The position numbers and the translations under genes were made by a program. The notes below the pieces were generated by a model. It did no database searches. It had not been told where the DNA came from and worked only from the letters and a program-made list of their open reading frames with translations. From contig BROG01000130.1 in assembly GCA_030159075.1 (NCBI GenBank), forward strand, positions 682,001 through 746,000: a stretch of DNA of 64,000 bases, given 5' to 3'. Shown piece after piece: positions 1-13,935 of the stretch (position 1 is the first letter of the stretch; the number at the start of each line of letters is the position of its first letter). This DNA is from Atrina japonica. Lineage: Eukaryota > Mollusca > Bivalvia > Pterioida > Pinnidae.

Positions 1-783
1 AACTATACAGAGGAGAGATGACAGACAACTCATATATAGGCCTCCGATTATTACTAGAGTGCTTTATAAACAAAACCATCCATGCTGACATAATCCTCTG
101 CCGAGCATTGCATAGCCTACATGTAACTGTTACAAAAATCAATCATTTTTACCTGTATAGAACTGATCAATAATCTTAATTTCACTTTCAACCTTTCGGA
201 AATGAGACGTTGTGCAAGGTATTCAGTATTCACACCAGAATGTTAAGTTAATCTATACATCAATGAGGGATGAATACTTAATTGTTGTACAAGTTTTAAT
301 GTTACCATAATTTCTTAATGTAAATACTGTATAAATTGTAGGTTTTTATGTGCAAGTGGATGTGAAAAAGACACTTATACATGCACGATATACATTTGAA
401 AACATTACTTAAAAATTGGGTGAGAGTAAATTACTTATTTCTTATTGAAATAAAAGTTATCTATATTGTCAGTCTTAAGGGCATATAAATAAATGAAAAG
501 TGACTATGAATCTGGGCTAACTTAAATAGTAAACTCAAATATGTCATATGAAAGTAGCATCATGAAATTCGATATACAGCAAATAAGAAATATTGCCATA
601 AAAATTTGGACTTTAGTTTAGCTGCATTGTTGCATAATTCCCATGCATAAATAGTAATATATTAGGTCCTTTCTATCAACAATTGTTACGTAAATGATCT
701 AAATGGCTTTTCTTGTCGTCCACAACATAAAAAGATCAAAAGGGCAAGGATACAGATAATTGATCCGGCATTATTGCTTGATG
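1..783. other. AT-rich non-coding stretch
   Basis: No open frame of note, no recognisable exon and no clear repeat. It is plain AT-rich intergenic or intronic DNA. Confidence 0.6.
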
Positions 784-891
<108 letters not shown>

Positions 892-893
892 AC

Positions 894-1131
894 ATAGTGT
901 AACCTCACCTACAAGACAAAGTGGCATTTCAGACCACAAGATTTCATTCTCTTGATAAATATCTAATAAGTAGAGAACCTCCCCTACAGACAACCTCACT
1001 TTTCAGACGACAAGTTTTCAGTCTCTTGATATATATCTAACAAGAACAGAACCTCACTTAAGAGATCCCCCTGCCTTGTCAGACCACTCTTGAGTCAGTC
1101 AGATAGGTGGTCTTAATAGTGAGGTTCTATG
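894..1131. mobile_element. Pogo/Tigger-like MITE (degenerate)
   Basis: The ends are imperfect inverted repeats: CATAGTGTAACCTCAC on the left and GTGAGGTTCTATG on the right. Internal sequence repeats the AACCTCAC and CAGACCAC words. The end motif (GAACCTC) resembles the better preserved copies at 36,176 and 50,292, so I group them. It lies between two CA/TA microsatellites. No coding capacity. Confidence 0.5.
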
Positions 1132-1138
1132 TATATAT

Positions 1139-1218
<80 letters not shown>
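1139..1218. repeat. (CA)n microsatellite
   Basis: About 40 perfect CA dinucleotides. Confidence 0.97.
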
Positions 1219-1219
<1 letters not shown>

Positions 1220-3568
1220 GCTTTTAATTTTGTAACAACAATGGTCAGTTTTGTAACATTTACGGTTAAGTTGTAACAAATGAATATTTCAAAATCCTAC
1301 TTAAATCCTACTCCACCTTTAACAAAAAGAAAAGTCTTTAGAAAACAAGTCCATGATCTCATTGTATGACCGTCAGGACACCACCTAACAACCTTACGAG
1401 TGGTTACACCCTGTATTTCATAATACATGTTTAAACCAATTAAAACAAAATCAATATATTATCAATATGTATTCTTTAAATCCCACACTTCACTTACCTG
1501 CTTGAAATGCAGACAAACAAAACCGACCAATATAAACAAACACGTAAAACTCCACGAGTGAATTTCTTAATCAATCTCACCTAGTATCGATTACGATCCA
1601 TATTTATAAAACAACACACACTATTTTCTTTATAAATTCACTAATAACTTGCTTTAGACAAAAAGTCGGCTATTTATAAATTTTGACGGTCTGTGTAATT
1701 GACTAAGTGCAATGATCAGTGATATAGCTCCTGAAGGCTTACACACCTTGACAATTTACTTAACAATTTTTGCCCAGGTAATATTCCCATTCATTTATCA
1801 CGTAAGTTTCCTTTCCTAGGATTATAAATGGACTTTTCCAGATATCCAAGAGACACTTAATCCACAATTACCTTTAGAGTGCAGTCGAGTCCAAGAAATG
1901 ACGAAAAGAAGAAACAGATTTCCGGGGTGTTTTCTCTCTACACCTTTCCAACAAGACAAGTAATATCAGGGGTTAATGTATGCCCTACATTTAAATCACA
2001 ATAGCAGGAATCCAACATGGTCGACTAAACTTTAATGCCACTTACTTATTGCCGTTCTGGTTTCTGAACATCTTGATCACGACTTTTAAATATGTTAACT
2101 ACATATTTGTTAGCCTGTTAAGTTTTATTTATAATTTAATCAATTAACATGCAGTAAATTTTTATGTATACATAAATTTTGGAGAGAAAAATGTTAAATT
2201 ATTGATATATATATTTGAGCTATGTCAATGTGTTAGATTAGGTGTTGTACATTCCTTCATTAAACCCCAATCGTGTGTATACAGTCTTATTTGCCGGCCT
2301 ATTGTTTACTGTAAAAACTATCAACACTACAAGCAATACTGGGAATTAGGCAGTTCTTTCGCTTTCATTCTGTCCATTGAGTCAGAATTACACCTGAAGG
2401 ATAAAAAAAATCTCTTTAAAAGGAAAGTTTTAAAAATAAGATTATGTTACTTATATTCTTCCCTTGAAACAGTGGGTGAAGGAAAATTAAAAAACATTTA
2501 CCCATTGTTAGCCTCCCGATAGTTGGCAAGCATACACTTGATTTTTTTCTCTTTAAGTTATTACCTGTGAATGGCATAAATTCCAACCATTGATCTTATC
2601 AATAAATACAAAATTTAAAAGTGCAAACAATGATGAAAAAATAGTATTTGATAGATAATTTACAGGAAACTGTTTTTAATTCTTATTATGTAATGTACAC
2701 TTGGAGGTTATAAAATAATCATTATAAACCAAGATGTTCCTGTAAAGTAGTCAATAGAAATGTTCTTGAGTGTCCTGTTAAAATACATTTAAAACTAACC
2801 TGATTCGGTCCCCTTTTTTACAATAAATATAAGCTATCTTTAGATATGAATCAGTTTACATTGACATGACACTTTATTAAACTTACTTGTCTATCACTCC
2901 TACTCTCTGAAGGTTACCATGGATGACCGGTGACTACAGAGTTGTTTCCCTTGATGGGGACTGTATTTCTCCCTTGAGGGGACTATATTTCCAGCAATCA
3001 CTTTATCATATGAACAACTCATTTAATATCTGAAGGAGTCTAGCACAACTTTGTCAGTCTATATGTACAATGCATGAATAAAAATGTTGAGGTATGCAGA
3101 GGAGATGGAGTTGTCAGTCTCACTTGGGACAAAAGCTGAAACTCATGTTTAGACATTTGACATATGATATATGTTTTTTGAAAAGTTAAAACAAATCCTG
3201 TTGAGTCATTGGTTTAATATTTGGCTAGAATTCTTGAACAAGATTATTATTGTAAGCTATTACATTTAATGTCCTGTAACTATTCTGTCTTTACACAATG
3301 GACATAAATTATTTTCACTTGAATATAAAATGATGGAATGATGACAAGCAAAAGTACACACATCCTATACAGAGTCTCATTATTTTGTCAAAGTAAATAG
3401 TTACCGTATATTGATGTATAATCTTTTTATATATACTATAAATGGAGGTCTGACAGGCTAGGGGACATAACTCATCAAAGAGCATTACTGTCTCTATAAT
3501 CCTGAATTAAAATACATTGTACTATAAAGTGACAAGATGTAGTAAATATTTCTCTACACACAAATATA
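1219..3568. other. Non-coding stretch, no gene recognised
   Basis: The longest open frame (2,202-2,522, 106 codons) has no recognisable motif and AT-biased composition. A strong donor-like site on the minus strand (GCAG then GTAAGT, near 1,490-1,500) is the only hint of an exon; no convincing exon could be built on it. Confidence 0.5.
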
Positions 3569-3580
3569 TGTATCAATTAG

Positions 3581-3861
3581 TTGTTGTTGTATTATTGTTT
3601 AACATCCAACTCAGAATTTTTCACTAATATGAAGATGTCAACAAATGTTGGTGATGGGCTTCATATTTTGGCCTATGCTCGGCACTTACGGCCATTGAGC
3701 AGTGAGGGTTCTTTAAGGTGTCGACACCTACTGTGACATGGGACCTCAGTTTTTACTGTCTCACCTGAAGGACAGGAAAAGCCAGCCGCCTCAGCCAATG
3801 CTTGAACCCACAACACTCCGGTTGCAAACTGAACACTCTACACAGAGCCACGGCAGCTTTC
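3581..3861 (-). mobile_element. tRNA-derived SINE, full-length, minus strand
   Basis: In the reverse complement this copy has a diverged tRNA-like head, the body shared with the copies at 6,991, 34,759 and 40,662 (words such as GGCCGTAAGTGCCGAGC and CATTGAGCAGTGAGGG), and the tail TTAAACAATAATAC. It is flanked by a perfect 12-bp direct repeat, TGTATCAATTAG, at 3,569-3,580 and 3,862-3,873. Together these show a retroposed SINE with its target-site duplication. Confidence 0.9.
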
Positions 3862-3873
3862 TGTATCAATTAG

Positions 3874-4575
3874 AAGTCACTTCGTAATAGCTAGATACTA
3901 TGGTAAAAATGAATATTCAACATATAACAATGTTTTATATTAGGCTACAAATCTATCGGACACTAAGTTCTGAAGTTGCCAAAATTATTCAATACTCAAG
4001 ATAACTTTGTGATTTTAAGATGAAAATACACAGAATTTATGCTGTAAGCAGCGCTCTACAATGCGACCAAATCACTCGCAAATGCAACCATTTTTTATAA
4101 CAATGATTTTGGCGAGTGTTTATCCTCATTCAGTCGCCACATTGCAACCAGTTTTTTCCCCGAACTGGAAATCAAAAGTTTGTCCGTTTTCACTGTGAAA
4201 TTATATTATCGAAATCATGGTCTGTTATGCGCTTTACAACAACCAATTTGGTTAACTAGAGCATCTAACTCACGTGGATTACTGTATAAAAAAAACGTTG
4301 TATTGCTCTCATGTTTTCGACTTGAAATTTTCCTAACAGCACATGATGACATTTTCTTTTCTCGGTCGATTTCAACAGAAGCATCATTAGACACTACTAA
4401 GTTTAAACAATCTTGTTTAAAGGAATACTGGAACCGAGTTATGGCTAGCGTTCGACTAGGCCGAACTTTCTTCCTCAATTTTGATTTTAATTTAAGTGAT
4501 TTTTAAGTGGTAAAATCGGGGCAGAATGTTTGGCCTAGTGTTCAACGAGGAGGGCAGGCAGACCACAGCCTGATT
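3874..4575. other. Stretch with a 108-codon open frame of unknown status
   Basis: An open frame at 4,180-4,506 (+) encodes 108 residues with no domain, signal or family I recognise. The reverse strand is also open over much of it, which argues against real coding. The surrounding sequence is slightly less AT-rich than its neighbours. It may be part of a decayed repeat; I do not call a gene. Confidence 0.4.
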
Positions 4576-4806
4576 TCTTTTGGGGATTCTATCATGGCCG
4601 TTTTATTGTGGGGCAACAAAATAAAACGACTGCGACAGAATCCCCAAAGGGATTAACCATAGTCGGAACTGGAAATATTTTCTGTAAATTAAAATCGAGA
4701 GTCAAACACCCGATTGTCAGACAAACACCTATAAATTAAAGAACTTTATAGGTGTTTGTCTGACGATCAGGTCATGGGTGTTGGACTCTAGATTTTAACT
4801 TACAGA
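4576..4806. repeat. Two consecutive long hairpins
   Basis: The first palindrome (4,576-4,649) pairs TTTGGGGATTCT with AGAATCCCCAAA, and inside it CGTTTTATT with AATAAAACG. The second (4,681-4,806) has arms of about 55-60 bp; its core pairs CAGACAAACACCTATAAA with TTTATAGGTGTTTGTCTG around a loop of about 10 bases. These look like foldback or MITE remnants. I see no open frame or known RNA family. Confidence 0.75.
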
Positions 4807-6752
<1,946 letters not shown>

Positions 6753-6756
6753 TTAA

Positions 6757-6839
6757 CCCTTTCATCCCTACAGACCACTATTGACTGTTCTTAAACTATA
6801 GAAAAAAATATACCATTCAGAAACTCGGGGGTGAAAGGG
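6757..6839. mobile_element. PiggyBac-type mini-MITE
   Basis: An 83-bp element with near-perfect inverted ends, CCCTTTCATCCC and GGGGGTGAAAGGG, lying directly between two TTAA tetranucleotides (6,753-6,756 and 6,840-6,843). TTAA targets and CCC-initial termini are the signature of the piggyBac superfamily. It has no coding capacity. A related end (GGGGTGAAAGGGTTAA) occurs at 57,308-57,323. Confidence 0.75.
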
Positions 6840-6843
6840 TTAA

Positions 6844-6990
6844 AACATACATCCACTATATTTCTGAGAAAGTTGGTTACTGGATAACAAACAAGAAGTT
6901 TACAGGTTAAAGTCACAGAGTGATTTTCCATCTCCCAATTGCAGAACTATTTTCCATCTGGATCTCCCATCTCCACGTCTGTGCTTAGCT
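6844..6990. other. Unique spacer
   Basis: Short AT-rich spacer between the mini-MITE and the SINE; nothing recognised. Confidence 0.5.
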
Positions 6991-7108
6991 TGTTTGTTTG
7001 TTTATTGTTGTTTAACGCCCCACTCAAGAATATTTCACTGATATGGAGATGTCACCAAATGCCAGTGAAGAGCTTCAAATTTTGGACTATGCTCTGTCTC
7101 TATACGGC

Positions 7109-7139
<31 letters not shown>

Positions 7140-7277
7140 ACGCCTAGTGTGAAACGGGACCTACGTTTTTACTGTCTCATCCGAAGGACAGGAAACCAAC
7201 CTTCCACCAGCTGGACTCAAACTCATTACCTCGTGATCAAGAGTCAAGCATGCTACCAACAGAGCCAGGCCAGCTCC
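6991..7277 (-). mobile_element. tRNA-derived SINE, minus strand
   Basis: Same family as the copies at 3,581 and 34,759. The tail (GTTTGTTTGTTTATTGTTG in plus orientation) is at the left and the tRNA-like head at the right, with a B-box-like region near 7,205-7,225. Approximate target duplication: TGCTTAGCT at the left and TGCCTAGCT at the right (one mismatch in nine). Confidence 0.88.
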
Positions 7278-10200
7278 TATGCCTAGCTAATAACTACCAC
7301 CCACCCACACCCACATAGTAAAATCCTGGCTGGTGGAGTCTTGTGACCCCTGCAGGACCTGGATGAGTATAAATTTTTGGTAATATTTAGTATAACAATA
7401 AAATTACAATGACAAGAGTTATCGTTCATACTTGTCACCATATATATAAGAGTACCCAATGAGGAATAAAACGTTTTTCCTAAGCAGTTTGTCATAATCG
7501 AATAGTGAGTAAAATCATCCCTATGATAATCAAAAAGTTACTATGCCCTGCCATCTTATGTGTATCGGACAATACAGGTAGCTGAGACAAACAAAGCTTG
7601 AACAGACACCTTGAAGTAACACTGTGAAATCTGTTTGCAGCAAAGACCATTCAACCTGGCTCTCACAAGGTCAACAGATCTCTAGAGTATTGGAACCAGC
7701 AGCAAAGATAAAAGACACAAAGTGCTTGTTAAAGCATACTGACCCTAAGAAACACAGAAAACAACAAATTTAAAAAAGCAAATCAAGACTTGAGTTCCTC
7801 CAAAATTGTCCCCCAAAAATTGTTATTCTACCCTGAATTTACCAAACTACTTTAAAATATATGTTTATACACCATATCTAAAAATAAAGTAATACTTTAC
7901 ACCCAACTTAATCAATAACAAGGAAAAGATCAATTACGTAGACAGGTGTAAAACTACAGGTATGCATCATATGTGTTAGAACATAGGTAAAACCAATCTG
8001 TGATGTACCTTTGCATAATTTAAAAGATTGCCCATTACATCAAAAGAATATATGTACAATAGATATACCAAGGCTGTTCCAATCTATGGAAAGCAAAACT
8101 TAAAATGGCTATTCAATAATAAGTTTTGTAATGTAATGCCTGCGATAGGAAATCATGGATTATAGCAGGAAATGGGACACTTACATTAAATTGACAAAAC
8201 AACTGAACTGCCAAGAAACTTTTGTATAAGATTTAGTGGCCTAGCTGAATATCAAGTAAGATAAAATATCAGACAGAAACAGGTTTGTGATAGGAGTAAA
8301 GGGAAATGCAGTTTTGGGAGGAGAAATTTGGAAAACTTTTTTTAAATATACATGTACCAAAATGTCATATTCATATGCCCAGATTACAATTAAAATCACA
8401 TACTGCTGTAATGTAAATTTGGTACTGAGTAATTAATATAGAAGGAAGTTCTAGCACTAATCAGTAATAGGTATCAAAGATTACAATACTCACCACACAC
8501 TTGCTTATTTACATCCCCCCAATTAACCTGACCTCATCCAGCATTGAAAATCAACTTAGTCAAAAACAGTCTAGAATTTCATTTTTGACCTGTTGAATTG
8601 TACTAGAATTTGCTTTGTGATCTGTAAAAATTAAAACCAGTTTTCATGGGTCCATTTGTTGTTTGGACAAGGGAGTATGCGGAATGACAAGGTAAATGCC
8701 ATCTAATTCACATGTGATAAACATCACTCACACCAGCATCAAAGCAATGACAGATGGAATGTCTACACCTCCATGACACCTGACCCCACTTATGGATTTC
8801 TATAGGTCCATGTTTGTAATCATCATATCTGTATTTTAGATTTATACTTTGGTAACTGGGATTTTATATAAGTTCCACAATCTTGCTTGTTAATCTTTGT
8901 AAAATATAAAGTTCATACTTCTACTTTTGAGTCTGTATGATTGGTGTCTGTCTAGTCTACATCTACTTACTTTGAATCATAATTTGCCTGACATCATTAC
9001 TAGAAATGCTCTACTCTCTTGTCTAGCTTCTGGATTGATGGACCTAGGCGTAAATTTGTCTAAATTGGGCTTCAATGTATAAAAACAAAATCAACCACAT
9101 CATTCATCTAACCTTACTCATGTACACATCAATTTTCAGAAATTTTTATCCAATTCTTTTTTAACATATAGATCTAGCACTGCATTTGTTTCACAAGGAC
9201 AGAAAAGTACACCCACATTTACATTTCATTAATTCAAGTTTTCACATTGAAATCCCAATGATACAGTCGTGAGCAACATTTAAATTTCACTTGACAATGT
9301 TTCAATTGCTTATATATAAGCCGGAGTCACACAAAGTAATTAAAATACAACACAGAAGCATGCATGGTAGAAAGTTTTATGCAGTTTCATACCACAAAGA
9401 CACAATAATTAATGTAACACATTGCTTACAGAATACTTCAGGCTGAATAATTATTGTCATCAGGCAAAAAGTTTGTAAATATTTCCATATTACTATAAAT
9501 TAATCTTCAATATTGAAATGTATCACTACAGTCCAAAGAAGAAACTTTAAATCCATATCATATACTTATATGGATTACTTTTGAGCAATTTTTACCAATG
9601 GGATAGTACATCAATACTGAAAACCCCATGACTACTTGTTTATGCTCAGTCAGAGCATGTAGAGTGCAGATGTTCCCATTAATTAAACCTCCTGATATTG
9701 ATTTGTTTTCCAGTAATATGAGCATGAAGATTATAAAAAACTTTCAGTCCTGAGTGATATATACAGAAGATATCATCAGTTTCTAATATCAGCATCAATA
9801 CATTGATATCTAGAAATGCCCCATTGGGATAAGACAATGCATTAATACACCTCTACTTACATGTACAAAATTAATTTGTTTCAACAGTTTTACATCTTGT
9901 CAAGAAATTTTTAAAGTCATGGCGTGTATCTGTGTAACCAAATTTTGGAAGGGTTTAAAATGCGATAAAATCAGAAATTTGTAAAAATATTTAAAATACT
10001 TTGCCATAGATATCAACTTTTTACTGTATTATGAAGTCTTAACATTAGAAATGTTTCTGGGTTAATGCTAGAAACAGATCTAGATTTTCTGGCCATCGAG
10101 AACATGTACTGCTACCTATTTCGGGCGGTTTAATTTTGGCCATTTTAATAGGGTGGCGGAATTGTCCAAACTTAAACATTCAGATTTACGAGAGTGAGTT

Positions 10201-10354
10201 GTAAACAGGATATGATATACAACAGGGATCAAAGACATGTTATGATGAAAACGACCACACCTCAAAAATAGTCAACCTCAATATATTGCCAAACCCATTA
10301 TACCACCAAAATTCAGGAAAACAAAAGGTGGTGGTATATCGGGGGTGAACTGTA
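7278..10354. other. 3-kb non-coding stretch
   Basis: AT-rich sequence with no open frame above 70 codons, no splice-bounded exon I could identify and no tandem repeat. It could be intergenic or intronic. Confidence 0.55.
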
Positions 10355-11056
10355 TTCTTTTACACGGCCAATAGACAAATGCTTTAATACGTGTCCATCA
10401 GACAAGAGCTCTATTACATGGACATTAGATAAGTGCTCTATTACAAGACCATAAGATAAGTGCTCTGGTACATGTCCATTAGATAAGTGCTCTATTACAA
10501 AACCATTATACATGTATTGTATTACATGACCATTAGATAAGTGCTCTATTACACAGGGTTCGAAATTAGCACTAGTCCGCCAGTCTGAGACTAGTAACTT
10601 TTGCAGCAGACCAGTAAGTTATGCTTCCACTAGTCCGGTTGACTAGTAGAAAATCTGTATGAACATTGCAGTATAAACATAAGCAATGGTTAAGGAAAGT
10701 TTATAATGTACATTAAATATCACCTACTGGTAACTAGTGCCTTAATTTTTTTCTTAACTCCAATATAATCATAGTTGTTTTAACTTACATGTATGATAGT
10801 ATTAAAACACAAAATAGTACTGATTCAGTAAATACATGCCAATTTGGCCATTCATCGTAACACTTTTGAACTAGTCAATTTGTCATAGGACTAGTAAAAT
10901 TTCTTTCCAACTAGTACAATTGACTAGTGGGACCTAACTACTAAGTTCGACCCCTGATTACATAGCTATTAGACAAGTACTCTATTTTATGTCCATTAGA
11001 CATGTACTCTATTACATGACCATTACACGTGTGCTCTATTACATGACCATTACACA
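10355..11056. repeat. 27-bp minisatellite, interrupted by a MITE
   Basis: Units of 27 bp (core CCATTAGATAAGTGCTCT) run from about 10,355 to 10,553 and resume from 10,957 to about 11,056 after a 403-bp insertion. Because 27 is a multiple of three, the minus strand shows a spurious open frame with a nine-residue repeat. Confidence 0.9.
10554..10956. mobile_element. hAT-like MITE inserted in the 27-bp array
   Basis: Inverted ends are CAGGGTTCGAAATTAG and CTAAGTTCGACCCCTG (14 of 16 match). A 6-bp direct repeat ATTACA directly abuts both ends (10,548-10,553 and 10,957-10,962). The interior is rich in ACTAGT words and has no open frame. CAGGG-type ends fit hAT elements, whose target duplication is usually 8 bp, so the class is tentative. 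A 5' fragment of the same family lies at 34,121-34,235. Confidence 0.8.
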
Positions 11057-11564
11057 AATTTTCTCTCAGCCATCTGGCAGGAAAACATGGTTAATGAAAG
11101 GGGCATGACATTCCCTATTCCCAAGTGTTGAGCCCAGCATTAAAAGCTATGTCTACTGACCCACCTGGGATTTCAGAAATACTTGGACTCTACTGTTGTG
11201 GTGGTTATGTTAAATATACATGGGAATGCTATAATGACTGGATTATGAATTTACAAGCCAGCTGATATACCTGTGACACTATTTAAATCTTTGTATTATT
11301 GTAATCTTGACACTAAGAGCAAACCTGACTTGCAAACAAAACAAGTTTTATAAATCTGACATACATGTGAAATAGATATCATTCTTTACATCATAAAAAT
11401 GTTTCACATATTCATTTTGGCAAAAATGTTTCACATATTTACTTTGGCAACTTTTGTTCCATGTTATAAACAAAAATTAAGACAAAATCCTTGAAATTGT
11501 TAACAGGAGCATGGAAGGGTATCCATGTACTTATTTACAAAATGTTGTTATTTCACTGAAAATG
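11057..11564. other. Non-coding stretch
   Basis: AT-rich; includes one small duplication (AAAATGTTTCACATATT near 11,396 and 11,425). No gene recognised. Confidence 0.55.
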
Positions 11565-11670
11565 ACACGGTATAAGATGACAATGTATAAGTTGACACGG
11601 TATAAGTTGACAATGTATAAGATGACACGGTATAAGTTGACATGGTATAAGTTGACACGGTATAAGTTGC
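11565..11670. repeat. 15/30-bp minisatellite
   Basis: Alternating units GACACGGTATAAGTT and GACAATGTATAAGAT, about seven 15-bp copies. Confidence 0.9.
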
Positions 11671-12269
11671 ACTTAATTCATTAGACCATATTAGGCTAGG
11701 CACTGTTAAAGTACTCGGAATTTGACATTTTGTTATATTTTTCAGTTTTGTGGACAAATCAAACCTCGAGAGATAAGGAACTTTTTGGCTAAGTGGTGAG
11801 TGCAAAAAATCCAAAAACAATCTCATTTCTGTTCAGCATGGGTATGAGATACCATTAAAAAAAACAGTTATGTGAGGAATTTTGTCATTTTACATGCAGA
11901 AGGCCGGTAGTTCAGGCCACAAAATAGCATAACCCATTTACAGGTTATGCTTAAAGGAATGACCGTAAACTGCACATTAGCAATAATGATGACGTAAATA
12001 TGAAATTCATCAAGGACAAAAAGGAGTATGTGATTTATATTTGTTGTAACCTCCATGTAATCTAAATGATTACTCTCCTGTTATTTTGTGGTCTGTAGTT
12101 TTTGTTCCCAGTTACTAAATGTTTGGAATGTGGTCTTAAGATTATGAGAACTGTCTCAGACAAAAGGTTCTGCTGTATTAGTTTCTACTGTAAGAGGTAA
12201 TGGAACAGTGAGTTTATACATGGATGCTTCAAATGTACAATACTATTTTTACCACATTTGAATGAAGTC
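11671..12269. other. Non-coding stretch
   Basis: No recognisable gene or repeat; the open frame at 11,868-12,056 (-) has no known features. Confidence 0.55.
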
Positions 12270-12995
12270 TAACTTACAAATAGTATGGCAGAAGTCTAAC
12301 AATAACTGACAAAGTCAGTATGGCAGAGGTCTAAGAATAACTGACAAAGAGTATGGCAGAAGTCTAAGAATAACTGACAAAGAGTATGGCAGAAGTCTAA
12401 GAATAACTGACAAAGAGTATGGTAGAAGTCTAACAATAACTGACAAAGTCAGTATGGCAGAAGTCTAAAAATAACTGACAAAAAGTATGACAGAAGTCTA
12501 AGAATAACTGACAAAGAGTATGGCAGAAGTCTAAGAATAACTGACAGAGTGTGGCAGAAGTCTAACAATAACTGACAAAGTCAGTATGGCAGAGGTCTAA
12601 GAATAACTGACAAAGAGTATGGCAGAAGTCTAAGAATAACTGACAAAGAGTATGGCAGAAGTCTAAGAATAACTGACAAAGAGTATGGTAGAAGTCTAAC
12701 AATAACTGACAAAGTCAGTATGGCAGAAGTCTAAAAATAACTGACAAAAAGTATGACAGAAGTCTAAGAATAACTGACAAAGAGTATGGCAGAAGTCTAA
12801 GAATAACTGACAGAGTGTGGTAGAGGTCTAACAATAACTGACAAAGTCAGTATGGCAGAAGTCTAAGAATAACTGACAAAGAGTATGGCAGAAGTCTAAG
12901 AATAACTGACAAAGAGTATGGCAGAGGTCTAACAATAACTGACAAAGAGTATGGCAGAGGTCTAACAACAACTGACAAAGTCAGTATGGCAGATA
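12270..12995. repeat. 33-bp minisatellite with 266-bp higher-order unit
   Basis: About 22 copies of a 33-bp unit (core GGCAGAAGTCTAAGAATAAC, then TGACAAAG). A block of variant units starting at about 12,316 recurs from about 12,582 with the same order of variants (TGGTAG, AAAAAGTATGACAG, GACAGAGTGTGG), giving a 266-bp higher-order repeat. Confidence 0.92.
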
Positions 12996-13054
12996 TACAT
13001 CATTAATGCTGAAATTCAGGTTTATCATCTAAACATACTTTTTGATTTTTTTTT

Positions 13055-13170
13055 TTATGCCATACTCAACAATCTTTCAGTTATATGATGGCGTCCAGTT
13101 TTTATTGGTGGAGGAGAAACCCCGGTTACCCGGGTAAAGACCACCGACCTTCTGCAAGAAAGCTGGCAAA
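13055..13170. mobile_element. SINE-like repeat fragment, second family
   Basis: Sequence with words ACTCAACAATCTTTCAG, TTATATGATGGCG and GGTGGAGGAGAAACC, resembling a common mollusc SINE body. A diverged relative is at 25,885-25,972. No intact ends or target duplication were identified. Confidence 0.6.
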
Positions 13171-13254
13171 CTTTTCTAAACATACAAGTTTGTATTGGTA
13201 TCAATAGCCAGCAAAATGGTACTAGCTAGTAAAAGCCTAGTTTCATCTACATGT

Positions 13255-13600
13255 ACTCTACATACACACATGTATGCAATTTGTGTACTGGTATACTACA
13301 TACACACATGTACGCAATTTGTGTACTGGTATACTACATACACACATGTATGCAATTTGTGTACTGGTATACTACATACACACATGTATGCAATTTGTGC
13401 ACTGGTATACTACATACACACATGTATGCAATTTGTGCACTGGTATACTACATACACACATGTACGCAATTTGTGTACTGGTATACTACATACACACATG
13501 TACGCAATTTGTGTACTGGTATACTACATACACACATGTATGCAATTTGTGCACTGGTATACTACATACACACATGTATGCAATTTGTGTACTAGTATAT
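13255..13600. repeat. 38-bp minisatellite
   Basis: Nine copies of a 38-bp unit (core CATACACACATGTATGCAAT, then TTGTGTACTGGTATACTA). Variants are limited to TATG/TACG and GTAC/GCAC. Since 38 is not a multiple of three, all three + frames stay open with rotating frames; these are not genes. Confidence 0.95.
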
Positions 13601-13612
13601 GCATGTCCCTAA

Positions 13613-13705
13613 TGTGTTTTGTTTTTTGTTTTGTTTAACGTCCCACTCAGGAATCTTTCACTCATATGGAGATGTCACAAAATGTCAGTGAAGGGCTTCA
13701 AATTT
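13613..13705 (-). mobile_element. SINE fragment (5'-truncated)
   Basis: Only the tail-proximal part of the tRNA-SINE family is present (GTTTAACGTCCCACTCAGGA to GGGCTTCAAATTTT in plus orientation). The head is missing, as in a 5'-truncated retroposition or later deletion. Confidence 0.8.
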
Positions 13706-13719
13706 TCTGACAACTGATA

Positions 13720-13935
13720 ACATATATGCCTATACATATACATACTGGTGTATATGTCTGTACATACATACGGGTGATATATATGTTTGTACCCATATAC
13801 CAATAATATATATACGTGTACATACATACCAATAATATATATACCTGTACATACATACCGGTAATATATATACCTGAACATACTGATAATACATATGCCT
13901 GTATGTACATACCAGTTATATATATGTATGTTTCC
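13720..13935. repeat. ~29-bp degenerate AT-rich minisatellite
   Basis: Imperfect repeats of AATATATATACCTGTACATA CATACC-type units, about seven copies. Open frames on the minus strand reading YIYITGMYVQ are artefacts. Confidence 0.85.

Noticed and set aside
4180..4506. 108-codon + frame
   Set aside because: No family, no splice support, and the opposite strand is also open over most of it.
10355..13000. CRISPR-like arrays
   Set aside because: The repeats are contiguous with no unique spacers, in a eukaryotic genome; these are minisatellites.
13195..13638. Three overlapping + frames with His/Cys-rich repeats
   Set aside because: 38-bp minisatellite artefact.
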